A stretch of 64,000 nucleotides of DNA from Heterobilharzia americana. Taxonomy: Eukaryota > Platyhelminthes > Trematoda > Strigeidida > Schistosomatidae. Position numbers and translations under genes: made by a program. Positions 26,001 through 38,870 of this stretch are shown one piece after another. Position 1 is the stretch's first letter. Each line of letters begins with the position of its first letter. A model generated the notes under the pieces. The model saw only the letters and a list, made by a program, of their open reading frames with translations, searched no databases and had not been told where the DNA came from. The stretch is from NCBI GenBank assembly GCA_944470555.2, contig OX104127.1, forward strand, positions 69,091,646-69,155,645, read 5' to 3'.

Positions 26001-29000
26001 AACTTTAAATCTCGAATAAACGCTTAAAATTATCAGTATTATATTCAAGTAGTACTACATAGTCATTTTAAAATAAGGTAGAGTATGGTAAGTTTCTACT
26101 GAAACAACATAAACCTACATAATCCAACTTAATATTAATACGTAATGGAAAGAAACGGATATATATGAATGAGTGAAGGTCAAGTTGTAGGTGATGGCAC
26201 AACACTTGTCGCCTATTCTCGGCTGAGCTCCAATTAACGCAAACACTAACATACATATTCATGATGTGAAGTATGTGTGTGGAATGACTTAACATATTCT
26301 ATATTTTACTTAAGACAACCAGCAATGATTTGTCAGGATACTTAATACTATTTCAATTGGTTTATAACATATATCACACAGCGTAACAGTTCTGTTTGCT
26401 GATAAGTCTTATAAATCAATTGAAATGGAATTACACTTCTACCACAGTGCATAAGTTTCGCTCTCACACTAACGATACCTAACAGTACTGTACAAATTTG
26501 GTAAACGAAAGAAAAATATACAAAGATAGTCATCTTGTCCTAACATTTAAATAATTGCTACAGTTCATCATAGAAACCTCAATTTAATTGGTTGACTTTT
26601 TTTGCAACATTGTAGACATCAGCCAATCAGTATCTCAGAATACTGCTAATGTTTGCTCATTTATAGTTTTATGAAATAGTGATATAATTACTTATTTGTC
26701 CTACATAGCCGAGACTAAAGGTGAGGCAAAGTAGTCATGAATCTCCTGAGAATCACCCTAGAAACAGTGTATCTTAACAGTTTTGGATAGTTCATTGTTG
26801 ATATTTTCATTCAGGAGCATGGAAAGTGAATTTCTAAATTACTAATCTATGAATAATGTTGATAGTTGAAGTGGTGGTGTCCAATGTGATGGAGAACACA
26901 TTACCTAGATACGTGTTACAATCCAGAAATATTAACCAGCTACCTTGCCATATCATAGTAACAACGTGAGGTATTTATCTGCTGAGATGCCATCTTTCTT
27001 GCCTATTGAATCGCACAATGTGTTTAGATAAGGAGTATGTTTGAACTGGTGTTATCCAGCAAGTCGATATTTGGCGGGCTCACTGTAAGACCTTGTTTTA
27101 ACAGGTTTGAGTGAAATCTTTGTTGAGTTTACTTGCAGCTGAAGACATCCCTGAATACTAATTGTAATCAAGGTATGATTGTACCTACGTGAATTGAGTG
27201 TCATTCATTCTGAACCCGTTAATATTCAAGTGAATGTGAAGGCAATTTATAGGCTTAGTTTTACCAAGTGGTGCCCATCAGTCGAGACACGAGGTCAGAT
27301 GCTAGAGAACGCATGATGTTTAAATTCCCTAGGGGTAGTTATTCAGTGTTGATGATGTGGTGAATAACTTCCGATTACTGTGTGCATCCTCACGATTTTG
27401 TAGTGATGGTTAAGAGAAGCAACCCTCTTACTTAGTGATAATAATGATGGATCCTTATTGAGGGTAACAGTAACTTGTACACGGAAGAACGTGTGTTTAA
27501 TCAGCTTATAATTTGAAGAAGAAGACTTTCGCAAAACATTAGTGAAAAACTTTGAGATGCTATCACTACACAGAGACAGCGAGAAGTGATTGAGATGCAG
27601 TCTTATGATGGCAGAGTATTATGGAGTAATATCAATGAAAGGGACAAAATGTTGTTGTCAAGCATATGAGTTTGACTATCCGAGACAGAATGGCTTAGCA
27701 GCCGGATGCTATACTAACTGAGCTGAGAACTTGCCAGATGACCAGATTTTCTTTGCATTTCAATCAACAGCGAGTTTTGACTGACTGCCATGCGAGTTTG
27801 AGATGTGTTGCTGTCCGTTCATTGCATTTGCACTAAGTATTTTGTGTGGCTACGATAGTCAGATGTTTGAAAATGTTTATTAAGGATGTCGTCTGAAATG
27901 AGTTTCACTGAATTCACTAGCTTTATTCTACCGATCTCCATCTGTTCGCTGATTTTAGATCAGAAATCACTCAGTAGGTGGCATTCATTCAGTGTAATCG
28001 TCCAGCAAATATTAGTTCATTTGGAAAGCTTGAAATAAGACGAATATCTTGAAATTAGCTTCATATTGCATTCTATAACCATATAGTTAACTATTAGGAA
28101 TCGAGAGTGTATAGATGGTCGTTTCAGTAGAGTTATGAACCATTTACACATGCACATCAACAACCTCACACAGGATCTAGTTGATGAGTTTTAAGCTCCC
28201 GGAAACGCTTTGATGCTTAGCCGCCAAATCTGACAGTATCACTCCCCATCCCTCCACATTTGTTCCCATTCCCGAAATGCTTGTCCCTACGGGCTATGGA
28301 TTCTTATGTGAACCACCAGAGGTTCAACCTGAAGTTAGTCCCTGATGATCATTAAAGTATACTACTGTCTATCCGAGAAGACTGTAGGCAACTTACCAAT
28401 CTGTTCATCATTACCACTTTATGGCGGTTGAGTTAGGCATCTAAAGAGTGAATTAGTACACAGTCAACTTTATAAACGAATTAAGCAAATGACAACTTGA
28501 ACAGGCGATTTTCCTAAGAGTATTGGTTTTCACTTAGCTGTGTGACATTATTCATCCATATAAACATACTTCAGTATTAGTGAATAATTTATAACATAGT
28601 TTATCTTCATTCAAAGTTGTTATATTTTATGAAATTTCAGTCAAGCCGAAACATTGACGGATGTGTAATGCACCTTCCTGAGCACCAAAATACAATTACG
28701 ACCAAGGTAATTAGATTACCTGTAATTAACTAAATAAACATCTAGCTTACCTCCGAATGCTTAGGGTGTTTCAGATTTTTTAACGAGTACGCATCCAAGC
28801 AGGTTTCGACACCATTTTACCCTCTCTTTGTGCTTATTAAAGCGCAAATTCTCAGAATTTCCAGCTGACCCATGTAAGCCAGATAAGATGAGTGCACATT
28901 TTTGACTCACCTTCAACTTTAGCTTGTTTAAATATATTACCGTTTTATGTGTTATTTCTAAACAACTCAGTTTTCTTGATCTGTGCTTCACTACTAGAAC

Positions 29001-32000
29001 TAACGTGTTAGATAAGCTGCTGATTGATGAAGTAGGTACTGGAGCACACCCAGTTTAGCAAGGCTGGCTAAGCGTTAAGCAATGGAAGCACATCCAGCAG
29101 CTAATGAATGTTATCTTATAAACAAGTTTCAAGATTTTGCGGAAATTTTCATCCTGAAATTTTTCTAAATGATTCATATCTACACTTTCCTTAGGTCTTT
29201 AACCTTAATACATAGTGGAAAATTCAACACTGCAGTGAGGATAATGCTTGCCAGTAATTTTGGCAAACGTGTATAGCGTCACATGACAGTCTGACGATAA
29301 ATGTAAACTAACATGTGGTAAGATCGTAACTTACAGCCTCATCTTTTCATCGTTCACATTCTTTAGTATAGCAGCTTGAGTGATAACAAGCAATGATTTG
29401 AGTCATTAGGTTCGAAATGAGAGCAGAAACCTGTTCGCAGTGATTAAACGCAATGTCGACGACCTGGAAAATGCAAACAGGTAAAGACTTCTGAAGCTAA
29501 GCTGAATACACATCAAGGTGGACTACTCATTTTTACATGATCGGAAAGATTACAACATGAAATGCAGAGTAATCAACATTGTGATCAGCAACTAAATAGC
29601 GTGTTTGCATTTCTCCAAATGTAAATTGAATTTCGTGGAAGCAGGAAGAAGAAAAATTGCAGTGTAATCATTTCCAATTTGGAAGTTTGTAATGATTTGT
29701 GGATTTCAAGTTGGTATTCACCATGAAATCACCTCTTTTGGAGAACCATTGAAAACATGAGATCATTGGACACCTTTTTTGTGTTTTTATGGAACTCCTC
29801 ATCAGTGCACAAACATAACCACACCAGCGATTCAGTTCATTTCACTCAGGTATCTTGGCGAGCTTTTCGCCACTCAGACACTCAGTCAGAATCTAGCGGT
29901 TCACATTTTCCCACTTCTATCGAATGATAATATAGTGTGATTTTCATCCAACACCATCATATAATAGTTGTCTTTACTTCTGACTCATTGGCATCATCGG
30001 TTACAAAGTCTCATGAGAGCTGTGGTAAGTCTCATCTCGATGTATATCATTAAGGAAAATTGGAAACCATTCAACTTTGGGGATTTGGGAAGATTGATTA
30101 ATTTCAAGTTGGTGTTGATCACGTAATGAAAAGACTTGGCGGATCATTGGAAAGCCAGCAGCTGCTTTGTATGTATATTTCCCAATGCATAGAGTTAGTT
30201 CGCTCTAACACCAGTGTAGCTTTGTCATCGTACACCATACTCTTGACTAGTTGCAGCTGTAGAGAAGTGGCAAAACGAATGTGAGATTTTCAGGTAGTAT
30301 TCTCAATGCACAGGTAGTATTCGTCATAGACTGACATTAGTTGGATAACCAGTTGAAACCTGGTAGTAATGGTTGACTGTTTCCTCCTAGTATAAGGTTT
30401 TATTACACCAATGGTACTGGTTTCATTTCAGCACATAATGAAAACACTGGCCATGATTAGCCATCATGTATTTGGACTTATCTTACGATGGCTCGTTATA
30501 GCTGACATTCTGCTAGCAGTATTTCAGTATTCTCAGCTCCAAATGAATTGTATGAATTAGGCAACGACATAATTTTGTTGCATAACCATTCTGAGTAATG
30601 AAAAGGAAGAGAAACGTAGTTTCACTTCTCATAAGCTTAATGGGAGATTTCAAGTCCAGTAGAGCGAAATAATCACATAAATTCCGCCTATCGTTTTACA
30701 TCCACAGCACAAAATATCCTCCATCATTCACAGACAACTTTGTATATAAACACATAACAGAAAGGGGAAAACTTCAATCCATTAAGCACTTGCATTATAT
30801 CTTTTTTAGACATTAGTCGAAGCACAGCACTTGTCATCTCAAATGAATCCTCGTGTCGATTTGAGTTTTAAGGACTCCATTTCATGGTTTTATAAAATTT
30901 TCCCAATACCCTTTCATTAGCTAATCTTATTGATAGACCGTCGTCATCTCGCAAATAAAAGTCTTCCGTCCAGTTCAAAAAAAATTAATTATTAATTCTT
31001 ACTTTCTTCAGACAAACAGCAGACTACAAGTATCTTCGAAACCACGAAGTAGGTTGTAGTGTAACAGTGAAACAGACCATAGCCATCTTCATCTCATCAC
31101 TCGATCAAATGTAAAACAGTCAATGTTGCGTGTACTTTGATTTTGTTCTTCAATGTATTCAAAGGCATTGACCACTCGCTTTGTTCGACTTCAGTCAAAT
31201 TGCTTGTAAAACCATATTCAACCTCTTGTTTCGATTAGAGTTACCATTATATTTCGTTTTGCATAGAAACTGCAGTAGCCGTCAAAACGGAAGGTTTGTA
31301 ACTATGTTTGCACATATATTTGTTGTAGAGAACAATTTTCACAGGATTCACTTACTGTTTAAAAATATACATTCGTTGTTTTGGCAAGCATTTGTTTTGA
31401 ATTTGGTTGGTTTCGCTTCGGGTTTGAAAACTCTGGAAATTCGTATCTTCGTTACGTATTACTGAGTGGATATCACGGAACAGTCAACCCTTTCCACACT
31501 TTCATAAACGATGGTGTTAGCTACTCACAAATTCGAGAGTAACATAATCTCCAAATTCCAGTATCCCACTCACAGAATTCTTTCGATGTGTAGTTAACCT
31601 TCGTGTAATCATGACGGCCTCACCGTTTTCCACAAACCTCTATACTGCCAACATATATCCATGTTATCTTTCATTTCATTCAACACATCCCTGTCAAATA
31701 TATGCGAGTATATGGTGTATTTCGATTTGCTCGTCATAAACACTATATATTATGGGTTGTAAAACACCTGAAGAGAACCCACAAAATAAATGCACACAAA
31801 TTCTATCACTATTGTTCTTCTCCCTTATTCCAGATAAGAATAACCACCAAATCCTTTCAAATTCTACAGATGTATGTTACAGAATAGCTTGGAAATCCAC
31901 ATGGTTTTCACAGTCAGTAGATGAATTCTGTGTCATATTCAGAACCAGATGAACAGAGACTAAGCTCTCAAACTTATAAAATTCGCCTTTTCAGTGTGTT

Positions 32001-32237
32001 AACAGAATCTCAATTTTCCTCTCCCTAGTTGCCAATGCCTTCCACGTCTTTGTAATCATCGTAGCATAAGAAATATAAATTATTGATAGAATTTCTATCA
32101 TTATGTTTCAATATCCATTACAAATATATAACAATTATAAACTGATTCTCTCTAAAATGCACAAATGTTTCATGCATACAACCACACACTAAGTATTCCT
32201 AATTCAAATCAAAATTGCATATTGGACTTATTCCTGT
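26001..32237. other. AT-rich stretch without recognisable genes
   Basis: About 6.2 kb. Open frames reach at most 94 codons (31181-31465 +) and show no motif I can name. I searched by eye for minus-strand exons 9-11 that would complete fragment D and found none. It may hold decayed repeats I do not recognise. Confidence 0.4.
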
Positions 32238-32548
32238 CAAAACATGTCCCCTGGGTTCCTAGTGAAACAGAGGGCTTCAGTAACACATCTCCATTCCACT
32301 CTCTTACCTGCAGTCTTCTCAACCTAGCTCCACCAACACCCACAAGCTTCCATTGCTTCCTCACACCATCTCCTCCACGTAGCCCTCGCCTCGGACGCCC
32401 AACTCGTCGTTTCCCATTTGCATTCCACCCGACCACCTGACCTGGTGCGTGATCTTCACTATCGGTCTTCTCAGTGTATGTCCAGTCCAATACATCTCCA
32501 CTTCCTTCTGCATGTTTGTTGAGCGATGCGTTCTTCGTTGGTTCGTTA

Positions 32549-32595
<47 letters not shown>

Positions 32596-34035
32596 ACCAG
32601 CCAGAGTGTGTTCCTTGTTGCTTATTCTTATTCTTAATGGCCATCCATCTGATCTTCGGCGTCACTTTCGAGTGAGCGTAGGCAGCAGCTGTTCATGATT
32701 TATGTCCACAGTTGTTTGTTGGAAATGCTTTTCGAAACGCGCCGTCAAGTTCCTGAACCATCATATGGAAGCACTGACTTGACTCACTTTAGTGTTGGAA
32801 ATCCGGATCTTGTTCACACTTTACGCTGAGTGCAGTGCAGTGCAGTGCAGTGCACAACAGCTCCATACTGACTTCAGATAAATGAAGGCCTGTCCTGCTG
32901 TCTTTCCAATCCTGGATCTGACATCCTCATTTGTGCCGCCACCACCGCCTGTAGTTGAAACGATGCTGCCTTGCCTAGATAGGTGAAGGAGACTACTTCC
33001 TTCAGATCTCTCCCACCGATGGTAGTGGCGTCCCTCTTCTTCTTCTTCTTGTCCTTGTTGTCGTTGTTTGGGTATCTCTATCACCTCTGACTTCGCTACG
33101 TTCATCTGAAGGAAGTCCCGTCTTCACTGCCCTCCCTCTTCTGCCAACTTGTTGGTTTTCGTCTGTAGATCTTCGAGTTTGTGCGAAAACACATTGGACA
33201 TAAAACATCATCGTCGGTGGCGAGATCCCAAGGTAGGCCTTCTTCCAATGAGTTGGCAGCTACCTTTCCTTCCTTCCTTCCTTGCCTGCAAACCTTCAGC
33301 AGTAGAAGTGGTGTGAGCGTCTCCGCTGTTGTCTCTGCGTGTGTTTTCAGTGCTTCTGGTGGAATTCCATCTGGTCCTGCTGCTTTCCCGGATTTCAGTA
33401 TCTTTATGGCGTTCAGGACTTCACTTCTGCTTTAGTCGGAGGGCTTGTGTTCACTGGTAGCTATGTGGCTGGACTGCTGGTGGTATTTCTGGCCGACTTG
33501 CAGTTGTTGGTTGTGGTTGTGGTTGTGGTGGTCGATTCAAGAGTTTTTGAAGTGATTAGCCCATCGTTTCCCTTGTTTCTTCTCTTTTCTTCACTGTCTC
33601 CCATTGGTTCGATCTTTGTTGATCTCTTCCCTCACAGATAGTAACCTGGTTACTGGGTACAGTGTTTTCTGGTCTCTGTCTCTCTTACCTGCAGCCTGTT
33701 TTGCTTAACTTGCCAATGTATCGTGTGCTCTTCTTCACTTGCATTTCCGTTTTTTTATTCGTTATATTGAATTTCCGCTTCCGCCGTTCATCGATGCGCT
33801 GGAGTGCGCCACACTGCACTTGTTCGTCTTCTGCTTCACCCCTCTCTTCTCTCTGCTCCATCAGTTCCCGTGTATCCTTTGAGATCCACTGATTATCATA
33901 TTTTTTCTTTCTTTAATACGATACTATAGGTTTCGGTCAACATCTGTCTCATAGAGTACCAGTGTCCTTCCATGCAGTTTTCCTTGGGCCTTTATACTTT
34001 ATCATTTTATCGTATACGTCTACAAATATGAAGTT
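32238..34035 (-). mobile_element. RTE-like non-LTR retrotransposon, copy 3 (5'-truncated)
   Basis: Reverse complement of the 3' half of copy 1. 33105-32821 matches 16153-16437, and 33641-33339 matches 15617-15919, with identical translations. Upstream of about 33700 it differs from copies 1 and 2: it lacks the 75-bp unit and keeps a better linker ('HWYSMRQMLTETYSIVLKKE'-like, then 'GEAEDEQVQCGALQRIDERR'). It shares the missing RT palm with copy 1. The GGCT tract is reduced to about 11 units. Confidence 0.75.
32551..32604 (-). repeat. Short GGCT tract (about 11 units) in RTE copy 3
   Basis: AGCC repeats on the + strand, corresponding exactly in position to the 341-bp tract of copy 1. One imperfect unit (AACC) sits near the far end. 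Confidence 0.85.
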
Positions 34036-34133
34036 TCCAAGAACGCATCACCTTTCAGTTTGGGAGCAGCGTTTATAAACTTCATCATTCTCATTATCTT
34101 TACTAGCCACAGGTTGCATGCCTCAAAACCACT
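34036..34133 (-). other. Intron 9 piece of inverted fragment D
   Basis: Reverse complement of about 13427-13524 in copy A, and related to 61620-61720 in copy B. It shows that D carries host intron between its two retroelements. Confidence 0.5.
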
Positions 34134-36440
34134 CAGTGGTCGATGTTCGCATTACAAACAGATGACATTTTTGGCTCGTATACCTTGATCGCTAGATACT
34201 ACCTTGACCCGGTGGTCAGGCTTGCATATCACAATGACCCAACGAGCTATGCTGGTGGGAAACTTGTTCTCTCGATGTCTTACCATACTAGAAATGTCTG
34301 TTGAATAGTGGTTAGACGAAAAGCAGTTGCCGTTTTGGTGTACATTACTACACTGTGGTGGGGTCTGAGGGCGAAGTCGTACTGCTGCTAGCTGGATGGG
34401 GTGTGACAGCAGTAAGTTGTTTCCCTTGGATGACCAGCAGTGCCATACCGATGCTGCTTTCTGAGCCTAAGGGAGGGTCAGAAAAGGTCACGCCCCAAAA
34501 TGACACACTCCATCATGCCCCACGGTCCGCTGGGCCGGTGATGTTGGTTCATTTGTCGTTTCTTTTCTACCATCCGGCCCCAAAAATACAAAATTTCAAA
34601 ATAATCATACTCAAGCGGCTACGTGTGACAGGCCTCAAGTAGATGTCCGATGGGCTCTGCGGTCACACAAATCTCTTTCAGGTACCTTAAGAAGAAATAG
34701 CCTTCCACGGTGTGGGCAGCCGGGAAGTGTCGACCACCCTCACAACTCGATCAGCACTCAAGTTTCCTCAGACTGCTATCGACCTCCCCCATCATTGCCT
34801 TCTAATCTTCCTTCACGTCTCTCAACCAACGATACTACATCATCTTCAATTTCTCCTAGCTCTGCAGCCTTCGACAACGATCTGAGTCCACAAAACAGTA
34901 CCCTTGGTCTCTTCTAAAACCGCGCTTCAAATCACATATTAGAGCCTTCAATATCCACACCCTCCGTCAAATTGGTAGCAGGTTTCGTTGGCCAAGATTC
35001 TGGCAACTCGGGCCACGGATGTGTGCTGTGTTTGTGAGACACGCATATAGGACCCAATCGCGCTTATTCACTTTACCTCTCCCGGCCAATCTGGTGAATC
35101 CGCAAAATTCACCCTTCGAGTTTCTGGGGATTCGATAGCCAGCTCTCGGGGTCTTGCAGGTGTAGGCATAGCATATAGCACTAGAGCAGAAAACTCACTT
35201 CCGTATTAGATTTGCTTATTTTGTTTTATAACATACAGTGATCTAGTATTATTTACTTGAAGACGCTTCGAGCATAAATTAATGCTCATAACCATTGATA
35301 TGATTATCAGCATTAATTTATGCTCGAAACGTCTTCAAGTAAATAATACTAGATCACTGTTGGTTATAAATCAAATAAACAAATCTAATAAGGAATTAAA
35401 TTCTACCACAGTGCCCAAAAGTTACACCTATATTATTAGAAAACTCACTATTAGACTGGATCCCAGGTGATAATCATCTCAGCGCTATCTAACCGAACGG
35501 CGCAGTGAGAACTAAAGGGAGTAGTAGGACTCGCCGTTGTCTCTTTGTAGTGTCTGTCTACGCACCCACTGACTGCAGTTTGGATGGAGTGAGGGACGAG
35601 TTCTACCACAAACTGTCTAGTCTCTTCCCGAAAGCCAAACGTTCGTACGTGGTGGTTGTTGCAGGTGACTTCAATGCACAGGTGGGTAGACTGAATGAAG
35701 CAGAAAGCCACTTAGGTGGCACTTTCAGAGTCCCGGCTGGACGTACAGATAACGGTGATCGTCTACTACAACTATGCTCAGATAACCACTTATTTTCAGC
35801 AAGCACAAAATTCAGACACAAAAAAGACACTGGCTGACGTGGCGTCCACCAAGCTCAACTCAGCAACGGACACAGATAGACCACATTGCTATCAGTCATC
35901 GCTGGAGGGGATCGGTGGAAGACTGCCGCTCCTTCTGGAGTACGTATTTGGACAGCGACCATGCGTTGGTCCGAGCACGTATATGCCTGTGTCTCAATGG
36001 ACGTAGAAAAAATTCGGCAACAAAACCACTACTAGTGCTGCTGGACAATGAAAACACCAAAGTTGTGTTCAGTGAGAAGTTGGCTAGGCAGTTATCGGAA
36101 CAAAAGACTGTCACTCATCTAGAAGAAGCTTGATGCCATCTTCAGTCTGCGGTAAAAGCAGCGTTGAAGACTGTAGCCGACTTCAAAATAGTGGCTAAAA
36201 AAAGCCAGTGGATATCAACAGCTTCTTCCGAACTAATGGATGCACGTGAACGCATCCCTGCAGGCTCTGAGTACAATGAAGAGCGAGCGCAACTTAAAAG
36301 TGGATTGAGAAAAAGTCTACGCAACGACCTCGAACAGTGGTGGGCAGAGAAGGCCAAAGCGATGGAAAAGGCGGCCGCGATTGCTAAAGGAAGACAGTTA
36401 TTTAGAATTTTAAGGAGACTGTGAGGGGGGGGCGGGATGT
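34134..36440 (+). mobile_element. LINE 5' part with endonuclease, inverted relative of 10077-13425
   Basis: 34134-35670 is the reverse complement of 11890-13425 (coordinates sum to 47560). Beyond that it keeps what copy A lost: 'VVVAGDFNAQVGRLNEAESH' near 35660 (APE catalytic GDFN), 'FRVPAGRTDNGDRLLQLCSD' at 35730-35790, 'DSDHALVRARICL' near 35955 (catalytic SDH), and a basic linker at 36164-36424 ending 'AIAKGRQLFRILRRL'. Several frameshifts separate these blocks. The RT half is absent: the element stops abruptly at about 36440 against gene intron sequence. Confidence 0.75.
35200..35437. mobile_element. 238-bp foldback retroposon, inverted duplicate of 12123-12360
   Basis: Direct repeats AGAAAACTCACT at 35188-35199 and 35438-35449 bracket it. 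Arms about 35208-35283 and 35310-35392 form a hairpin; the tail after the right arm ends CACCTATATTATT. It interrupts the endonuclease frame at the same base as in the 10-13 kb LINE, so the two LINE pieces descend from one insertion. Confidence 0.8.
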
Positions 36441-36649
36441 CGACAACTTGAATTGAACGAAACCAATCGAAATAACCCTATGAATAACGCACAATAGCTG
36501 AAATCACTAGAATAAAACCTACTATAAATGTATCAGTAGCTGAGTAGTGAAATATGCGTTTCACATGAATTCATGGAAGAAATGAGATTTCTGTGTCAGT
36601 ATTCAATAATTGCAACGGAATTAACTGAGTAGACTTCAAATGCACATAC

Positions 36650-36742
36650 TTTTATTCGGAGTGAATTCCACCAGCGTGCCAGACTTTACCATTGATAATG
36701 GTATCGCAATCCAACTGTATGTAACCATCCGTTCAGTAGAAT
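36650..36742 (-). pseudogene. Fragment D exon 8
   Basis: Matches copy A 4432-4524 with acceptor and donor kept (TTTCAATAG, GTATGT on the minus strand). Stranded, because no later exon follows on this strand in the window. Confidence 0.7.
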
Positions 36743-37689
36743 CTATTGAAAGAAATAGGGAACAGGAAACTGGGATGAATACACTCGTTTGATATTCATT
36801 AAGCAGTTCTATCATTTGAATCCTTCATTACAGATGATTGGGACATGTCGGTGATTGACAACGCATTGTTTTATGTATCAAAAGTCATCATTTGTGATTT
36901 CAGCAGTATCAGATCACTGTGTAATCCTGAAAAATAAGCATTATTCATTTCCACTGGTGTTTTGTAACTGATAATGTTTATTAGGCTTTCTATGACATGA
37001 CTAACAGTAATGTGGATTGCGTTGTTGCCAACCAATTGTAATGGTTGCAAATTTTTACGTTCTTCTGTCTGTCCAACTCACAACCCTTACTTTTCCGTCT
37101 TTAGTGCACATCATCCGAAATGCCAAAATTATCTGCGAGTAGACGAGAAAGCGTCATCATGTCTGTTCATTCTGAAATAAACGGTTACAAAATGCAAACA
37201 GTATATGCAGAATATGCTTTTGATACCAGGATTTAACTTGAGTTTTACTCTGTTCGTGATTACTTACTAGATAAAACTGAGATCCACCGTAATGAAGCGA
37301 ATATTAGCCCCACTTCTAGATGCCTGTAATAATATCTCTGATGTGGAAGAGACAAACGGTAAGGTGAGCGAGCATCAGTGGTTGTCAGTAAGATTGCTCC
37401 ATGGACCGCTTCTGATGACACAGTACGAATCACATGCAAACATGATAGGTGGCGCTGTAATCAATCAACCATTGAGAGTACCAATTTGTCATAAATCTGA
37501 TGGAATCACACACACCAGACTAGTGCATGATGCAGTCAGGAAGGGCTTCATAAAACCTGATCAGTTACGTACTAACAGCAAGCCGCGTTGTATGCACTCC
37601 TCAAATGAATATGAAGTAAGTGGTAACTCAAAATGAACAGGAAAGAAAAGATCAAACAAATCAGGTTTCATTATCCATGCATTTATTAC

Positions 37690-37756
37690 CTTTTGAGAAA
37701 TAGAAGTTATCGAAAATCCCTACTTTTCTTGATAGTTTCACACCTTCAGTCGGTAT
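37690..37756 (-). pseudogene. Fragment D exon 6
   Basis: Identical to 3418-3484 and 55767-55833. Frame and both splice sites intact. Confidence 0.7.
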
Positions 37757-38122
37757 CTGCAAAGTCAAATGGGAAAATGGGGTGTATAACCATTGGAATA
37801 CTACATCTGGTAACCTCATAACAAAATTTAAGTTGACGAACCACACAGTTGCAGCAAATCTACATCTTACTTTCTCAGTTTTGGTTGGAAGGGAAATGAA
37901 ATCGAATTCACACAAAAATGAACAAGTTTTGATCACAAAACTGAAATATTTCAGATAGTCTTCACAACTGTCACAAACTGTTTGCTGCGGAAAGACGAAT
38001 GTGACCAGCTAGTTGATTGCGCTTCAACAGTTTAGGCAAGATACACAATCCGGAAATCAATCACACAACTGACTGATCTCAGCAACACGATTTAGATATC
38101 TCACAGAAAGCATTCTTCTCAC

Positions 38123-38178
38123 CTTCTCATAGTAAATAGATATATTCCCGTTGGCATATATGACACAGACGACTTGAG
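38123..38178 (-). pseudogene. Fragment D exon 5
   Basis: Identical to 2996-3051 and 55345-55400. Frame and both splice sites intact. Confidence 0.7.
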
Positions 38179-38457
38179 CTGAAAGAACAAACACAAGAGT
38201 AATGTGAGCATTGTGTGAGGCGATGAAGTTTACTCCTTATATCCATATCACATTCGTTTATTTGACATGACCCACAGTGTCACAATATAGTTTACTTCAT
38301 GATGTGTCAAGCATGAGCTATTTCTGTGATCTGCTAGAGGGTTCCAAAGATTTTACTGCCAATGAAACGGAAGAATGTGCGGTGAACTAACTATGAAAAT
38401 CAGATGTCGACTGTTGTTTGATTACATTGACATGATTATGAGTAAACATTTGCTCTC

Positions 38458-38586
38458 GAATCGTCACAAGGTAAATAGTAATAAAGTCATAATACTGTAT
38501 CACTGTGTGCCATATGAAATAAACAAATGTGACATGGAATTTCATTCAACCACAATGTCCACGTTTTATAGTTATATTATTTTTTA
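38458..38586 (+). mobile_element. Retroposon-like unit, longer diverged relative of the 75-bp unit
   Basis: Begins TCGAATCGTCACAAGGTAAA, contains ATCACTGTGTGCCATATGAA and AATAAACAAATGTGACATGG, and ends in a TATATTATT tail. The order of blocks follows the foldback arm plus tail at 35310-35437, with many substitutions. The same unit is at 54937-55065 on the minus strand. Confidence 0.6.
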
Positions 38587-38870
38587 AATCTTTATTCTTC
38601 GACTTTTGAACGTTTTTGAAATAGAATACGGTGGCCTCATTGACTCAGCCTGAGTTCTCATTGATCACTACAACAAAATTTCCAAACTTATGACAGAGAA
38701 CATGCTTCCTGCTAACTGCTGTTTTTTTTTTGTTTCCATTGTCTTTGCATAGCCAAAGGAGTTGAAATGCGACCATTTTGATACAGCATACATATAAAAT
38801 CTGTCAGTAAATGATCCACAAGCTTGTGTATCAGTGGATACGAGGTTTTGCTTGAAAGACCTCATTCATT
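38587..38870 (-). repeat. Repeat sequence next to the retroposon unit, also in copy B intron 4
   Basis: Related to 54710-54936: close to identical near the unit (GTTAGCAGGAAGCATGTTCT), then about 75% alike. A minus-strand open frame at 38668-38865 ('FYMYAVSKWSHFNSFGYAKT') is better kept here than in B and may be a remnant of a mobile-element protein I cannot name. Confidence 0.45.

Larger units (their letters stand above)
36448..38457 (-). pseudogene. CP391S-like gene fragment D, inverted (exons 8, 6, 5)
   Basis: Reverse complement of about 2717-4727 of copy A (coordinates sum to 41174) and nearly identical to it. It holds exon 5 (38123-38178), exon 6 (37690-37756) and exon 8 (36650-36742) with intact splice sites. 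Downstream on the minus strand the intron is cut at about 36448 and joined to LINE sequence, so the PSI exon is lost; no exons 9-11 are found below 32238. At its upstream end it continues into a repeat insertion also present in copy B but absent from copy A. Confidence 0.75.
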
